Shown piece after piece: positions 38,586 to 46,951 of a stretch of DNA of 64,000 nt (the first letter of the stretch is position 1; each line of letters begins with the position of its first letter). Below the pieces are notes generated by a model that searched no databases, was not told the DNA's origin, and was given only the letters and a program-made list of their open reading frames with translations. Source of the stretch: an uncultured Eubacteriales bacterium (lineage in GTDB: Bacteria > Bacillota > Clostridia > Lachnospirales > Lachnospiraceae); assembly GCA_949292785.1 (NCBI GenBank), contig CASFBK010000013.1:1-64000 (forward strand), written 5' to 3'. Position numbers and translations under genes: made by a program.

Positions 38586-39491
38586 TTACTTTCTATTTAT
38601 TTTTTCATAATCATAAGAAATTGTTCCCCATTCTGCCGTATATCCTTCCTGACAATTATCTGTAAATCCCGGTCTTGATAATTGTTCAAATGTATTCTCA
38701 TAGTATACACTTAAAATATTTTGGAGAATTAATTGGAACCCAAGAGAGCGATTTCCCTTATCATATTCAAAGAAAAAATAACTGGTCTCTTTTTTCTTTG
38801 TAAGCCGTTCCTTATATAACCCCCATTCCGACAAAGAACCTACAAAATCTACCATCTCATCATAATATAAGGGCTTTTTCCCACTATAAAAAGCCTGTAA
38901 CTCTTCAAACGCCTTCTTCCCTTTCTGTTCCAGCGTCAATTTCTTTTTGTTTTGTTCTCCAATCTTATCCTCTAAGGTAATTAGTGCTGTAAAGGGACTT
39001 CTTGCTTTTGTTTTGTTCTCTTTTTTTCCTATTTTATGCGGACATAGAGTGCTTGCCTTTCCAAGCATCTCTATTTCGTGCGTAATATCACTGATACGCA
39101 AATGTTTTTTTACAGATAAAACAGCAACAACACCTTCCGGCGGCACAATGACACTTTCACCAAACCGCTGATAAATGGGATAGTGTGCCGTGTCATATAC
39201 AAGGATATCTAATTGACTGGATATTTCATGTTCATCCTTTTTTCTTGACTTATCGCCACCCCCACAAATTACTGCTGGTCGAAGGATAAAACCGGTCAAA
39301 ACCTCCAAATCTCTCGGCAGATAACGTTTCAAATATTCTCTTATGAGATACTCCACATATCTGCCATCTTCTCCTGCATGTGCTGCCCCTGCATGCGCCT
39401 CAGATGGAAGCAACTGCTGAAACTGCTGGTATGTCTCCAGCAACGCATCCATTTCTCTTGACCAATATCTCTTAATTCGTTCGTCCGCCAT
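38586..39491 (-). CDS. DUF6602-like protein, possible nuclease fold
   Basis: A 301-residue protein without membrane segments. Residues about 45-135 look like the PD-(D/E)xK-type core seen in DUF6602 proteins: YLIREYLKRYLPRDLEVLTG, SQLDILVYD, then VVAVLSVKKHL. The usual E-x-K is here S-V-K, so activity is uncertain. The start is ATG 39491 with GGAGG 9 bases upstream, overlapping the reverse transcriptase gene by 20 bases, which shows it belongs to the same operon. It is probably an accessory effector of the retron-like system. Confidence 0.65.
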   Translation of the reverse strand: MADERIKRYWSREMDALLETYQQFQQLLPSEAHAGAAHAGEDGRYVEYLIREYLKRYLPRDLEVLTGFILRPAVICGGGDKSRKKDEHEISSQLDILVYDTAHYPIYQRFGESVIVPPEGVVAVLSVKKHLRISDITHEIEMLGKASTLCPHKIGKKENKTKARSPFTALITLEDKIGEQNKKKLTLEQKGKKAFEELQAFYSGKKPLYYDEMVDFVGSLSEWGLYKERLTKKKETSYFFFEYDKGNRSLGFQLILQNILSVYYENTFEQLSRPGFTDNCQEGYTAEWGTISYDYEKINRK

Positions 39492-40653
39492 TTCCACTTT
39501 CCTCCAGTATCCTTGAGAGATAATCCAGTATTTTTTCCATTATCTTTATCTTTTTTTCTATCCGTTTATCATAACCGGTATTTCCATGTTCTGTTCTTAC
39601 AAGCTGAATCAAAAAGGAACGATATCCCGCTATGTAATGTACCAAACTGCTGATATCTCGAAAAACAATATCTGTTCCGTCTGATTTTTTCATTTTCTTG
39701 GCATTTATATTTCTTAACACCTGCTTTATATCAATACAATTCTCTTTTAATTGAAACTTGTCCTTTGTATAAGATGTTCTGCTGTCAAACTGATAAATGA
39801 CTTCGTTGATATTACGAAGTTTTTTTCGCGATAAATGCACATCTTCTTTTATTACATATCCGGATAAGGAAATTTCTCTTTGTGTGTAAATTGTCTTACT
39901 TTCATTACAGGCGAATCCCTTTTCTTCAAGAATATGGGAAATCATGCGTTTAAAGTTCTTATTCTTTTTAAAGTCAAATCCCACAGATGAAAAAAGCATA
40001 TCATCCGCATATCTGGTATAAAAAACCTCTCTTCTCATTTCTTTTGCATAGGCTCTGGCATATTTTCGTATTCTCTGATCCAGTCTGGTGAAAATAAGAT
40101 TAGAAATTGCCGGAGAGGTGATAAAGCCTTGAGGTACTTTTCCCTGCCATGTACAAAGGTCTGCTATATCCTGTATCATGGATTCTTCTATCTCTTTTGA
40201 TGCTGCCGGCTTCTCTGGTTCTTCTGCCTTCTCTGATAATTCTGTCTTTTCTGACTCTTCTATCATCTCCTGGCGTTCTTCCTGCACATATGGTTTCAAA
40301 GCTTCCAGCAACATATCTGTTGATATAGAATCAAAAAAATTCCTGATATCCAGCCGCAGGAAATACTCATGTCCAACATGTTCTTCCAGAAAATCCACAT
40401 AGGAACTTCCCTTTCGAAATCCTTTTGCTGCAGGAGACACCGGAATTTTTGAAAAAAAATTTTTTTGAAGGTTCTTCTGTAATTTCTCTAATACAGTTCC
40501 TGGTTTTATGGGAACAATGGTACGAACGCCCTCTTTTTTGGGAATCTGCACCTCCTCACATAAAGAATTCTTCTGCTCTTTTGCTGTTTGTAATTCACCT
40601 TCACTACACTCCAGTATTTTTTCTAAAAAATACTTTCTTAAATATATCTTCAT
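39472..40653 (-). CDS. Retron-type reverse transcriptase
   Basis: A 393-residue reverse transcriptase with motifs in order: KGFRKGSSYVDFLEEH, FLRLDIRNFFDSI (catalytic Asp), VPQGFITSPAISNLIF, YTRYADDMLFS (catalytic YADD), and LSGYVIKEDVHLSRKK. It lacks maturase and HNH domains. The retron signatures are degenerate: F-L-E-E-H for N-A-x-x-H and L-S-G for V-T-G. A 33-residue Ser/Glu-rich insertion follows the first catalytic motif. ATG 40653 has AAGGAG upstream. The structured 40680-40867 region directly upstream is its probable template RNA. Confidence 0.82.
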   Translation of the reverse strand: MKIYLRKYFLEKILECSEGELQTAKEQKNSLCEEVQIPKKEGVRTIVPIKPGTVLEKLQKNLQKNFFSKIPVSPAAKGFRKGSSYVDFLEEHVGHEYFLRLDIRNFFDSISTDMLLEALKPYVQEERQEMIEESEKTELSEKAEEPEKPAASKEIEESMIQDIADLCTWQGKVPQGFITSPAISNLIFTRLDQRIRKYARAYAKEMRREVFYTRYADDMLFSSVGFDFKKNKNFKRMISHILEEKGFACNESKTIYTQREISLSGYVIKEDVHLSRKKLRNINEVIYQFDSRTSYTKDKFQLKENCIDIKQVLRNINAKKMKKSDGTDIVFRDISSLVHYIAGYRSFLIQLVRTEHGNTGYDKRIEKKIKIMEKILDYLSRILEESGNGGRTN

Positions 40654-40679
40654 ATTACTCCTTTGTAGGTTATATAAAA

Positions 40680-40867
40680 GACAGGCAGGCACTCTCTCAA
40701 AAATTCGTCAGAACGTTAATTGCGTATGGCGAAGCCAATTCTCCTTTTTATCGATTGTACGATAAATTAAATCAACGAGCACTCACACACACCCCGGCTT
40801 TTCAGGTTGTCACCCTCCTCGGGGCTCCGCCTCTTACCGGAAAAGGTCGGATTGCTGCCCACCTGTC
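40680..40867 (-). ncRNA. Candidate retron msr-msd RNA
   Basis: This non-coding stretch lies between the ATPase stop and the RT start. Its ends are complementary on the minus strand: GACAGGTGGGCA (40867-40856) pairs with TGCCTGCCTGTC (40691-40680) over 12 bp with two G-U pairs, as retron a1/a2 ends do. Between them lie a C-rich/G-rich stem (CCCCG with CGGGG), then TTTATCG/CGATAAA and TTGGC/GCCA hairpins enclosed by complementary CGTT...AATT and AATTAACG. Assignment of msr and msd limits needs folding and experiment. Confidence 0.6.
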
Positions 40868-40887
40868 ATTCATATCATAATAAATTT

Positions 40888-42900
40888 CTAATAACCAGTA
40901 TTCCGTTTTTCACACTGATACAACTGATTTATGGAATCAATAAACTGGTATAATTCTGAAAAATCCTTTGAAAACTGCTTAACCACTTTACTTCTCTGTG
41001 GTATTTCCTCACACCATTTTTCCAAATATCTCTGTGTCATTTTTTCCGGCGATATATTCGTCTTTTCTGCAAAATAATAACTTAGCCACTCACTGACCCA
41101 GTCCGTCTTTGCAATGGCATGTCCCTGCAAAGCTTCTTTCAATTCCGGATATATTTTTTCATTATTATCTATGATACTTCCAATTTTCATTAGAAAGTCA
41201 CTCTTTCCATGAAAAATCAATCTTAAGAAATTTACTCTGTCCGTTTCATTATACAACATCTGATAAGCTTTTTCCAATGGGTTCCATTTTCCTGTATAAA
41301 TTAAATAATTTACTATTTGCGGATAATTTTTTTGATTGATTAGCGTACCCTCTATTGTGGTACTTACAGGAAATATCTGATAATTCCTGTAATATTCCTG
41401 TATGACCTGTATCAGTTCTTTATAATTCTCATCCTCTGACCCGAAAAAAGGATAACGATAAGAAAATTTGCATTTATCACACATTGCCTGTATCCGTTTT
41501 CTTTTTGGAACCGTCTCATTCCGCTTGGCGCCGTAATAATATTTTTCTTTTTCTGCCACAAACTGATACTCTTTCTTCCATTCCATCTCCATCCAGTTTT
41601 CAGCTTTCTTCCATTCCAGTATCTTATCCATATCCAAAAGAGCCGCCATAGGAACATTATAATGTCTGGTGGTGGTATCTATGATGCGGTAAATAACCTT
41701 ATCACTCATTCCTTTAATGATTTCCGCCTGCTTTAACACCGGAAACAGGATTCTCAAATAGGGATTCTGAAGTAATTCCAATTCTGTCTCTCCCTCTACC
41801 AGAATCAACATCTTTGCAAAAAATGCATTGGCATGATGCTCTGTCAAAAAATATTTTTCTCTTTTCTCTTCTTTTGCAAACATATGAAGCAGACACAACT
41901 GAGAATAGTCACCATGCTTATATACCTGATAAATAGTACAGTTATTCTGTTCTTTTACCAAAATATTTTTAACCAGTCTTGGCGAATGGGTAGCTGCCAG
42001 AATACTCATATCGTCCGCACACTCAAAAAGTACATCTGAAAGCTCGTCAATCATGTGAAAATGCAGAGAAATCTCCGGTTCATCCATCAAAAGCACCGGC
42101 TCTTTCATTTTTTTCTGTCCCATAATACTTAAAATATATAGCAGCAAACTTATGTAATTATAGCTGTTTGTCCCATTTGAAAAACTGTCCAGTCTTTGCC
42201 CCGTATAAGAGAATTCCCTGCCGTCATAATACATTTTTGCCATATTGGCAGATGCTTCGCTAATGGAAAACTTCAAAGAATTTATCTGCAGACGTTCCAG
42301 TATTCCGTTCAACTGCTCTAAGCGTCCTTTCAGTTGAATACTTCCATCTTCTATTGTTTTCTTCACATTCTGATGCAGTATTTCACTCTCTTTAGAATCC
42401 GGTTTAATTAAATCTCCTATATTTTTCCAAAGTTCTTCCCAATCTGTCAGATTAATTTCTCTGGCATCCACTTTGTATAAAGGATATAAATGATATATTA
42501 TCTTTCTCTTTTCTATCTCGTAATTCCAGGAAATTTTTCCGCCCTTAACCTGCGACAACGTCAACGAAATCTTCCCATTATCGGATAATCCCTCTATTGC
42601 CTTGTAATACTTCAAATGGCGTTCCTTATTTTCCTTCCGGTTTTTCCGGCTGCGAATCAATAATTTGCTCAAATCATATGTCAAAGTGATCTCCACCTTG
42701 TCATTCAAACGATTATTTTCATCAAATATATCATAAGCAGGTTTCTGAGAAATCATATTATCATAAAAATACATAATCGCCGATAAAATATTGGTTTTTC
42801 CACTGCCATTTTCCCCTAAAAGCAGATTCATCTTTTTCAATGATATTTTATAATCACGAATACATTTGTAATTTTTTATATGAATACTTTCCAGTCCCAT
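40888..42900 (-). CDS. OLD-like AAA ATPase with TOPRIM domain
   Basis: A 670-residue protein. The ATPase part has IHIKNYKCIRDYKISL, Walker A LGENGSGKTNIL near residue 30, Walker B PVLLMDEPEISLH near 275 and AATHSPRL. The C-terminal TOPRIM-like domain has MLILVEGETELELL and the acidic LLDMDKILEW. This is the overcoming-lysogenization-defect (OLD) nuclease architecture used as effector in several phage defence systems, including some retrons. RBS GGGGAA precedes ATG 42900. It is the first gene of the operon ATPase - RNA - RT - DUF6602. Confidence 0.85.
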   Translation of the reverse strand: MGLESIHIKNYKCIRDYKISLKKMNLLLGENGSGKTNILSAIMYFYDNMISQKPAYDIFDENNRLNDKVEITLTYDLSKLLIRSRKNRKENKERHLKYYKAIEGLSDNGKISLTLSQVKGGKISWNYEIEKRKIIYHLYPLYKVDAREINLTDWEELWKNIGDLIKPDSKESEILHQNVKKTIEDGSIQLKGRLEQLNGILERLQINSLKFSISEASANMAKMYYDGREFSYTGQRLDSFSNGTNSYNYISLLLYILSIMGQKKMKEPVLLMDEPEISLHFHMIDELSDVLFECADDMSILAATHSPRLVKNILVKEQNNCTIYQVYKHGDYSQLCLLHMFAKEEKREKYFLTEHHANAFFAKMLILVEGETELELLQNPYLRILFPVLKQAEIIKGMSDKVIYRIIDTTTRHYNVPMAALLDMDKILEWKKAENWMEMEWKKEYQFVAEKEKYYYGAKRNETVPKRKRIQAMCDKCKFSYRYPFFGSEDENYKELIQVIQEYYRNYQIFPVSTTIEGTLINQKNYPQIVNYLIYTGKWNPLEKAYQMLYNETDRVNFLRLIFHGKSDFLMKIGSIIDNNEKIYPELKEALQGHAIAKTDWVSEWLSYYFAEKTNISPEKMTQRYLEKWCEEIPQRSKVVKQFSKDFSELYQFIDSINQLYQCEKRNTGY

Positions 42901-43147
42901 ATCATTCCCCTTTGTATTTTATTTTCCTCCAATATAAAAACTATTTTTAATTATTAAGCCCGGTAAAAATACTGTTTTTGCTAATTTTTAAAATTAATCT
43001 TATTTTTATTTTAGCATAAGTGGCAGAAATTGAAAACAAAGAGTTTGACTAATACCCTAAAAATAGCTTGCCATCTCTCTTAGAATATCCTATAATCATG
43101 CTATAGATAGGTTCTATTCCTGCACTGCGTACAGTCAGGAGGAGCAT

Positions 43148-43987
43148 ATGGGAAAAACTTTTCAGGAACTAGATTTAAGTAACGCCTTTTTATTTGCAGC
43201 AGCATTGGAAGACCCGGAAACTTGTCAACTTGTGTTAGAAATTATACTTGGTGGTAAACTGCCACCGATAAATGTTCATGCGGAACACAGTATTCTGGTC
43301 AGTTCAGATTTTCGCAGTGTCCGTCTGGATATCTATGCTAACGATGAACTTGAAGTCAATTACAATGTGGAATCTCAGAATCAGAATGAAGGCAATCTGC
43401 CAAAACGTAGTCGATACCATCAGGCTGAGATGGATGTGGCATCATTAAAGCCCGGACAGGATTTTAATGATTTAAGACCCGGCTATGTAATATTTATCTG
43501 TACATTTGACCCTTTTGATCAAAAACTGTATCGCTATACTTTTGAAGAACGCTGTTTAGAACGTGATTTTCCGCTTGGTGATGAAACCAGAAAAATATTT
43601 CTGAGTACCAAAGGAGAAAATGCCGGCGAAGTACCAGAAGAACTGGTACACTTTCTTGAATATATGGAAAACAGCACAGATGCATTTGTAGCAACTGTAA
43701 CAGACGATTCTATCCATAAACTGCATAGCAAGGTAAAAATGTTGAAGAAAGCACGTACACTGGAGGCGAGATATATGACGTTTGAAGAATTATTGAAATC
43801 CAGAGAAAATGCTGGAAAAAGCCTGGGGAAAGCTGAAGCTATCTTAGAATTACTCGAAGATTATGGCTCCATTCCGGAACAGATGAAAAATACCATCTTC
43901 GTAGAAAAGAATCCGGAAACCATTAAAAAGTGGCATAAGCTTGCTGCCAGGGTTACATCCATAGAGGAATTTGCAGAAAAAATGTAA
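43148..43987 (+). CDS. Rpn family nuclease/putative transposase (PD-(D/E)xK)
   Basis: A 279-residue protein of the Rpn/PDDEXK_2 group: MGKTFQELDLSNAFLFAAAL, then VRLDIYANDELEVNYNVESQ, the Asp and Glu-x-Gln of the catalytic core, then RSRYHQAEMD. The C-terminal third is charged and probably helical (LKKARTLEARYMTFEELLKS), as is usual in the family. Rpn proteins are DNase-like and linked to recombination and phage defence. RBS AGGAGG before ATG 43148. It stands alone between the retron-like operon and flagellin. Confidence 0.85.
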   Translation: MGKTFQELDLSNAFLFAAALEDPETCQLVLEIILGGKLPPINVHAEHSILVSSDFRSVRLDIYANDELEVNYNVESQNQNEGNLPKRSRYHQAEMDVASLKPGQDFNDLRPGYVIFICTFDPFDQKLYRYTFEERCLERDFPLGDETRKIFLSTKGENAGEVPEELVHFLEYMENSTDAFVATVTDDSIHKLHSKVKMLKKARTLEARYMTFEELLKSRENAGKSLGKAEAILELLEDYGSIPEQMKNTIFVEKNPETIKKWHKLAARVTSIEEFAEKM

Positions 43988-44335
43988 CTATTATCCTCTA
44001 TTCATTCAAAAGAGAAAGATATCAGCGGTTCTTCGCGACCGCCTGATATAAACTTCTATTGGTGTATAGATTTATACGCCATCAAAAAGCAAATCGCTAT
44101 TGATTACCAATTAACATCAATCAAAAACAGTGCAGGAATCTATCTAAAACTATTCAAATTATGTTCAAAACTGACTCAAAAAAATTTCTTTATCACCTAT
44201 AAAGTATTTTCTATTTCGTACAATATATAAAGGTAAACAGTGATACAACACTTCTTCGTATAGTTGTCGCATCACTGTTTATTTACCCTAATATTACAAT
44301 TGTAATACTATTTTTTCAAATACGTTTAAAAGAAA
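43988..44335. other. Gene-free stretch between Rpn gene and flagellin
   Basis: 348 bases, A/T-rich. It contains a stem (TATCAG..GGT / ACCGCCTGATA, 44018-44046), the first copy of a 36-base repeat (44196-44231) and a hairpin (44235-44280). No reading frame with an RBS was seen. Confidence 0.7.
44196..44231 (+). repeat. 36-base repeat, copy 1
   Basis: Matches 46803-46838 at 32 of 36 positions, same orientation. Contains TAAA, 15 bases, TACAATAT, a weak sigma-28-like arrangement. It is followed within four bases by a hairpin with arms AAACAGTGAT (44235-44244) and ATCACTGTTT (44271-44280). Confidence 0.7.
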
Positions 44336-45703
44336 TTACTGTAACAAGGATAATACTCCCTGTGTAGACTGATTTGCCTGTGCAAGCATAGACTGTCCAG
44401 CCTGTGCAAGAATGTTGTTCTTGCTGTATTCCACCATTTCTTCTGCCATATCTGTATCACGAATACGGGATTCAGCAGCCGTGGTATTTTCAACAACGTT
44501 ATCCAGATTAGAAATGGTATGCTCTAAACGATTCTGAACAGCACCAAGAGCAGAACGCTGTGCGGAAACAGTAGCTACTGCATCTGCAATCGCATCAATG
44601 GCATAAGTTGCTGCTGTTCCATTGGCATCTTTTACATTGATACCCTTGATTCCAAGACCCGCTGCACTCATGGCATCAATATTTACGGTGATTTTATTGG
44701 TAGAATCTGCATCTGCGCCTACATGTAAGTTGAAGGATAAGGTATCCTTTACCGTTGCGTAACCCTTTGCAATATCAAAGGTTACATTACCATCTGCATC
44801 CGCAGTGCCTGCTGTTACGGTTGGTGCTTGGTCTGTTGCTCCAATCTTATTCGCAGCAAGTAATTCTGCTGTAATCTTTTCGATTGCCTCTGTCTGGTTG
44901 ATAGTAGTAGATTTTGATGTATCAACTGCGGTAACCTTCTTCGCTGCATCTGCCGGAGTCAGATTTACTTCTGTTCCTGCTTTAATTTTAGATGCAAGGG
45001 TAGCTGCTTCTAACTTATTAGCAGCTTCATCCACATCTGCTGCATCCACTACGGTATATGTTACTCCGTCAATTTCCACTGTTTCATTTGCTGCCAACTT
45101 TCCTACAGACTCCTGCAATTCACTAACTGCAGTACCATCTGCATAGACATCGTAATCAACTCCACCAATTTTAATGGAAGAGCCTGTTTTTACCTGCATA
45201 GTAAAGGATGCTTCCGTATCTCCATCTACCAGAGTTCCCTCAAAACCTGCATCATGGGCAGCCATATACTTATTGGTAGTTCCTGCCTGTCCTTTTAACA
45301 GATAAATTTCATTGAACTTGGTGGTTTCAGAAACACGGTCGATTTCTGTTTCTAACTGTGAAATTTCATCCTGAATCGCCTGACGGTCATCCTCAGAATT
45401 CGTTCCGTTGGAAGCCTGCACTGCCAGTTCATTCATACGCTGTAACATTGAATGTACTTCTGTCAGAGCACCTTCTGCTGTCTGAACTGCGGAAACACCA
45501 TCCTGCGCATTCGTAGAAGCCTGATCTAATCCACGAATCTGCTTTCTCATTTTCTCGGAAATTGTTAATCCTGCTGCATCATCTGCTGCACGATTAATTC
45601 TGTAACCGGAAGATAACTTCTCTGTGGATTTCGCCTGTGCGCTTGTTGTGATTCCTAACATTCTGTTTGCATTCATTGCCTGCATGTTGTGTTGTACTAC
45701 CAT
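44336..45703 (-). CDS. fliC: Flagellin
   Basis: A 455-residue flagellin. The N-terminal D0/D1 region (VVQHNMQAMNANRMLGITTS, LSSGYRINRAADDAAGLTIS) and C-terminal region (AESRIRDTDMAEEMVEYSKN, then MLAQANQSTQGVLSLLQ) are fully conserved, with a variable Ala/Thr/Asp-rich centre of about 220 residues. Secreted through the flagellar export system, without signal peptide. GGAGG lies before ATG 45703 inside a CsrA-type site. No other flagellar structural gene is in this window. It follows csrA by 103 bases. Confidence 0.95.
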   Translation of the reverse strand: MVVQHNMQAMNANRMLGITTSAQAKSTEKLSSGYRINRAADDAAGLTISEKMRKQIRGLDQASTNAQDGVSAVQTAEGALTEVHSMLQRMNELAVQASNGTNSEDDRQAIQDEISQLETEIDRVSETTKFNEIYLLKGQAGTTNKYMAAHDAGFEGTLVDGDTEASFTMQVKTGSSIKIGGVDYDVYADGTAVSELQESVGKLAANETVEIDGVTYTVVDAADVDEAANKLEAATLASKIKAGTEVNLTPADAAKKVTAVDTSKSTTINQTEAIEKITAELLAANKIGATDQAPTVTAGTADADGNVTFDIAKGYATVKDTLSFNLHVGADADSTNKITVNIDAMSAAGLGIKGINVKDANGTAATYAIDAIADAVATVSAQRSALGAVQNRLEHTISNLDNVVENTTAAESRIRDTDMAEEMVEYSKNNILAQAGQSMLAQANQSTQGVLSLLQ

Positions 45704-45710
45704 AATTTTG

Positions 45711-45756
45711 TACCTCCATGTGATTAGATTATTTTTTGTACCCTGGAATCCGTTCC
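45711..45756 (-). promoter_or_regulatory. Two CsrA binding sites in the flagellin leader
   Basis: Site 1: GGAACGGATTCC (45756-45745) forms a 4-bp stem displaying CGGA in the loop. Site 2: ACATGGAGGTA (45721-45711) matches the CsrA consensus ACAnGGAnG and contains the Shine-Dalgarno sequence. CsrA binding would block flagellin translation, as known for Bacillus hag. Confidence 0.75.
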
Positions 45757-45806
45757 TCGGGTAAATTTTATATAATAAGCAAAGCCCCTAGGTTAGCTCT
45801 GCATTA

Positions 45807-46082
45807 TTACCGCTTTCCGGCTTTTTTCCGGTCCTCCATAAGTATTTCCCTGATTTTCTCCTTTGCCTCCGGTGAAATGGCCCTGTCCTTGTAATATCTG
45901 ACCTCATTTCTCCGTTTTTCTACCATTCCGTATTTTTCCAAAGCCGTACTTCTTACAATATTTTTAGACTTTGGCGCTTCCACTAAAATGTGCAAATTGT
46001 TTGACGAGCCTCCGGCAAACACCAGCTTAATATCATCCCCTATCAGCAGATATTCTCCTGCCTTCACTGTTAATTTCAGCAT
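45807..46082 (-). CDS. csrA: CsrA-like translational regulator
   Basis: A 91-residue RNA-binding protein. MLKLTVKAGEYLLIGDDIKL followed by VFAGGSSNNLHILVEAPKSK has the CsrA fold pattern (beta strands, the L-I-G-D turn and the ...I-x-V-x-A-P-K strand). It is longer than usual (about 60-75), with a charged tail of some 35 residues. RBS AAGGAGG precedes ATG 46082. It lies directly upstream of flagellin, whose leader has two CsrA sites. No fliW is seen. Confidence 0.8.
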   Translation of the reverse strand: MLKLTVKAGEYLLIGDDIKLVFAGGSSNNLHILVEAPKSKNIVRSTALEKYGMVEKRRNEVRYYKDRAISPEAKEKIREILMEDRKKAGKR

Positions 46083-46138
46083 ACGAACCTCCTTGTTTAC
46101 GGCATGTCAATGGCACCTTGCAACATTTTGTATTAAAA

Positions 46139-46159
46139 TGTTTCATGCATCATGAAACA
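46139..46159. promoter_or_regulatory. Palindrome between csrA and recombinase
   Basis: Arms TGTTTCATG and CATGAAACA around CAT, in the divergent region between csrA and the recombinase, 22 bases before the recombinase start. Likely operator for one or both genes, or a recombination core. Confidence 0.5.
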
Positions 46160-46181
46160 GCATCATATAAGGAGGTAACAA

Positions 46182-46760
46182 ATGAGTACAACACAACCAA
46201 TCAGAAATCTAAAACAACTAGAAACCTTTAAACGCTATTACGAAATAACAGAACCTCATCCCCGAAACTGTCTCTTAATTCATCTTGGCATCAACACTGC
46301 CCTTCGTATCAGTGACCTACTGCATCTGACCTGGAGTGATGTCTATGACTTTGATGCAAAATCCTTACGCAGCCATTTGAATGTTATGGAGCAAAAAACA
46401 GGTAAAAAAAACAGCATTGCCTTAAATGACAATGCCAGACTTGCGCTAAATACATTTTTTCAGATTACAGAATATAACCGTCCTGATGATTTTCTTTTTC
46501 AGGGAAAAAATAAATGTCAGCCACTCAGCCGCTATCAGGCGTACCGTATCATAAAAAAAGCGGCAACTCATGCCCATTTACAGGAAAACATCAGCTGCCA
46601 CTCTCTTAGAAAAACCTTCGGCTATCACGCCTGGAAATCCGGCGCACAGCCTGTTTTACTAATGAATATCTACAATCATTCTTCTTTTCAGATTACGAAG
46701 CATTACCTTGGAATTGACCAGGATGATAAGGACCAGATATTTTTAGATATAAATTTGTAA
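46182..46760 (+). CDS. Tyrosine recombinase, FimB/FimE-sized
   Basis: A 192-residue catalytic-domain-only tyrosine recombinase. The active-site set is visible: Arg in INTALRISDLLHL, Lys in EQKTGKKNS, H-x-x-R in CHSLRKTFGYHAW, His in IYNHSSFQITK and Tyr in HYLGID. There is no N-terminal SAM-like domain, as in the FimB/FimE DNA-inverting enzymes. RBS AAGGAGG precedes ATG 46182. It is divergent from csrA-flagellin, so control of phase variation is possible. Confidence 0.85.
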   Translation: MSTTQPIRNLKQLETFKRYYEITEPHPRNCLLIHLGINTALRISDLLHLTWSDVYDFDAKSLRSHLNVMEQKTGKKNSIALNDNARLALNTFFQITEYNRPDDFLFQGKNKCQPLSRYQAYRIIKKAATHAHLQENISCHSLRKTFGYHAWKSGAQPVLLMNIYNHSSFQITKHYLGIDQDDKDQIFLDINL

Positions 46761-46802
46761 AAAGGAGAGCGAAAGAAGAAAATATAAAAATTTTTGATTT
46801 TC

Positions 46803-46838
46803 CCTATAAAGTATTTTCCATTTTGTTCGATATATAAA
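46803..46838 (+). repeat. 36-base repeat, copy 2
   Basis: Near-identical to 44196-44231. Here the inner sequence is TAAA, 15 bases, TTCGATAT (46807-46833), closer to the sigma-28 promoter consensus. The terminator at 46843 follows after four bases. Confidence 0.7.
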
Positions 46839-46842
46839 ATGT

Positions 46843-46890
46843 AAAAAGGATGCAACATTTTAATACATATTGTTGCATCCTTTTTTTATT
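46843..46890 (+). terminator. Terminator after the recombinase
   Basis: Stem AAAAAGGATGCAACA (46843-46857) with TGTTGCATCCTTTTT (46871-46885), 15 bp, loop of 13, followed by T residues. Confidence 0.88.
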
Positions 46891-46951
46891 TTATACATTA
46901 TAAATTTCTATGAGTACCAACGCAATTCCCTATAGACCTTTTCTTCTATCC

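Noticed and set aside
39472..40887. Diversity-generating retroelement or group II intron
   Set aside because: No accessory Avd gene, no template/variable repeat pair and no maturase or HNH domain; the upstream RNA with complementary ends fits a retron better.
45704..45806. Sigma-28 promoter directly before flagellin
   Set aside because: I looked for TAAA-N15-GCCGATAA on the minus strand and found no acceptable match; flagellin may be read from a promoter before csrA.
44196..46838. The 36-base repeats as attachment sites of a mobile element
   Set aside because: They have four mismatches, sit beside different hairpins, and the enclosed genes (flagellin, csrA) are not typical cargo; a regulatory repeat is simpler.
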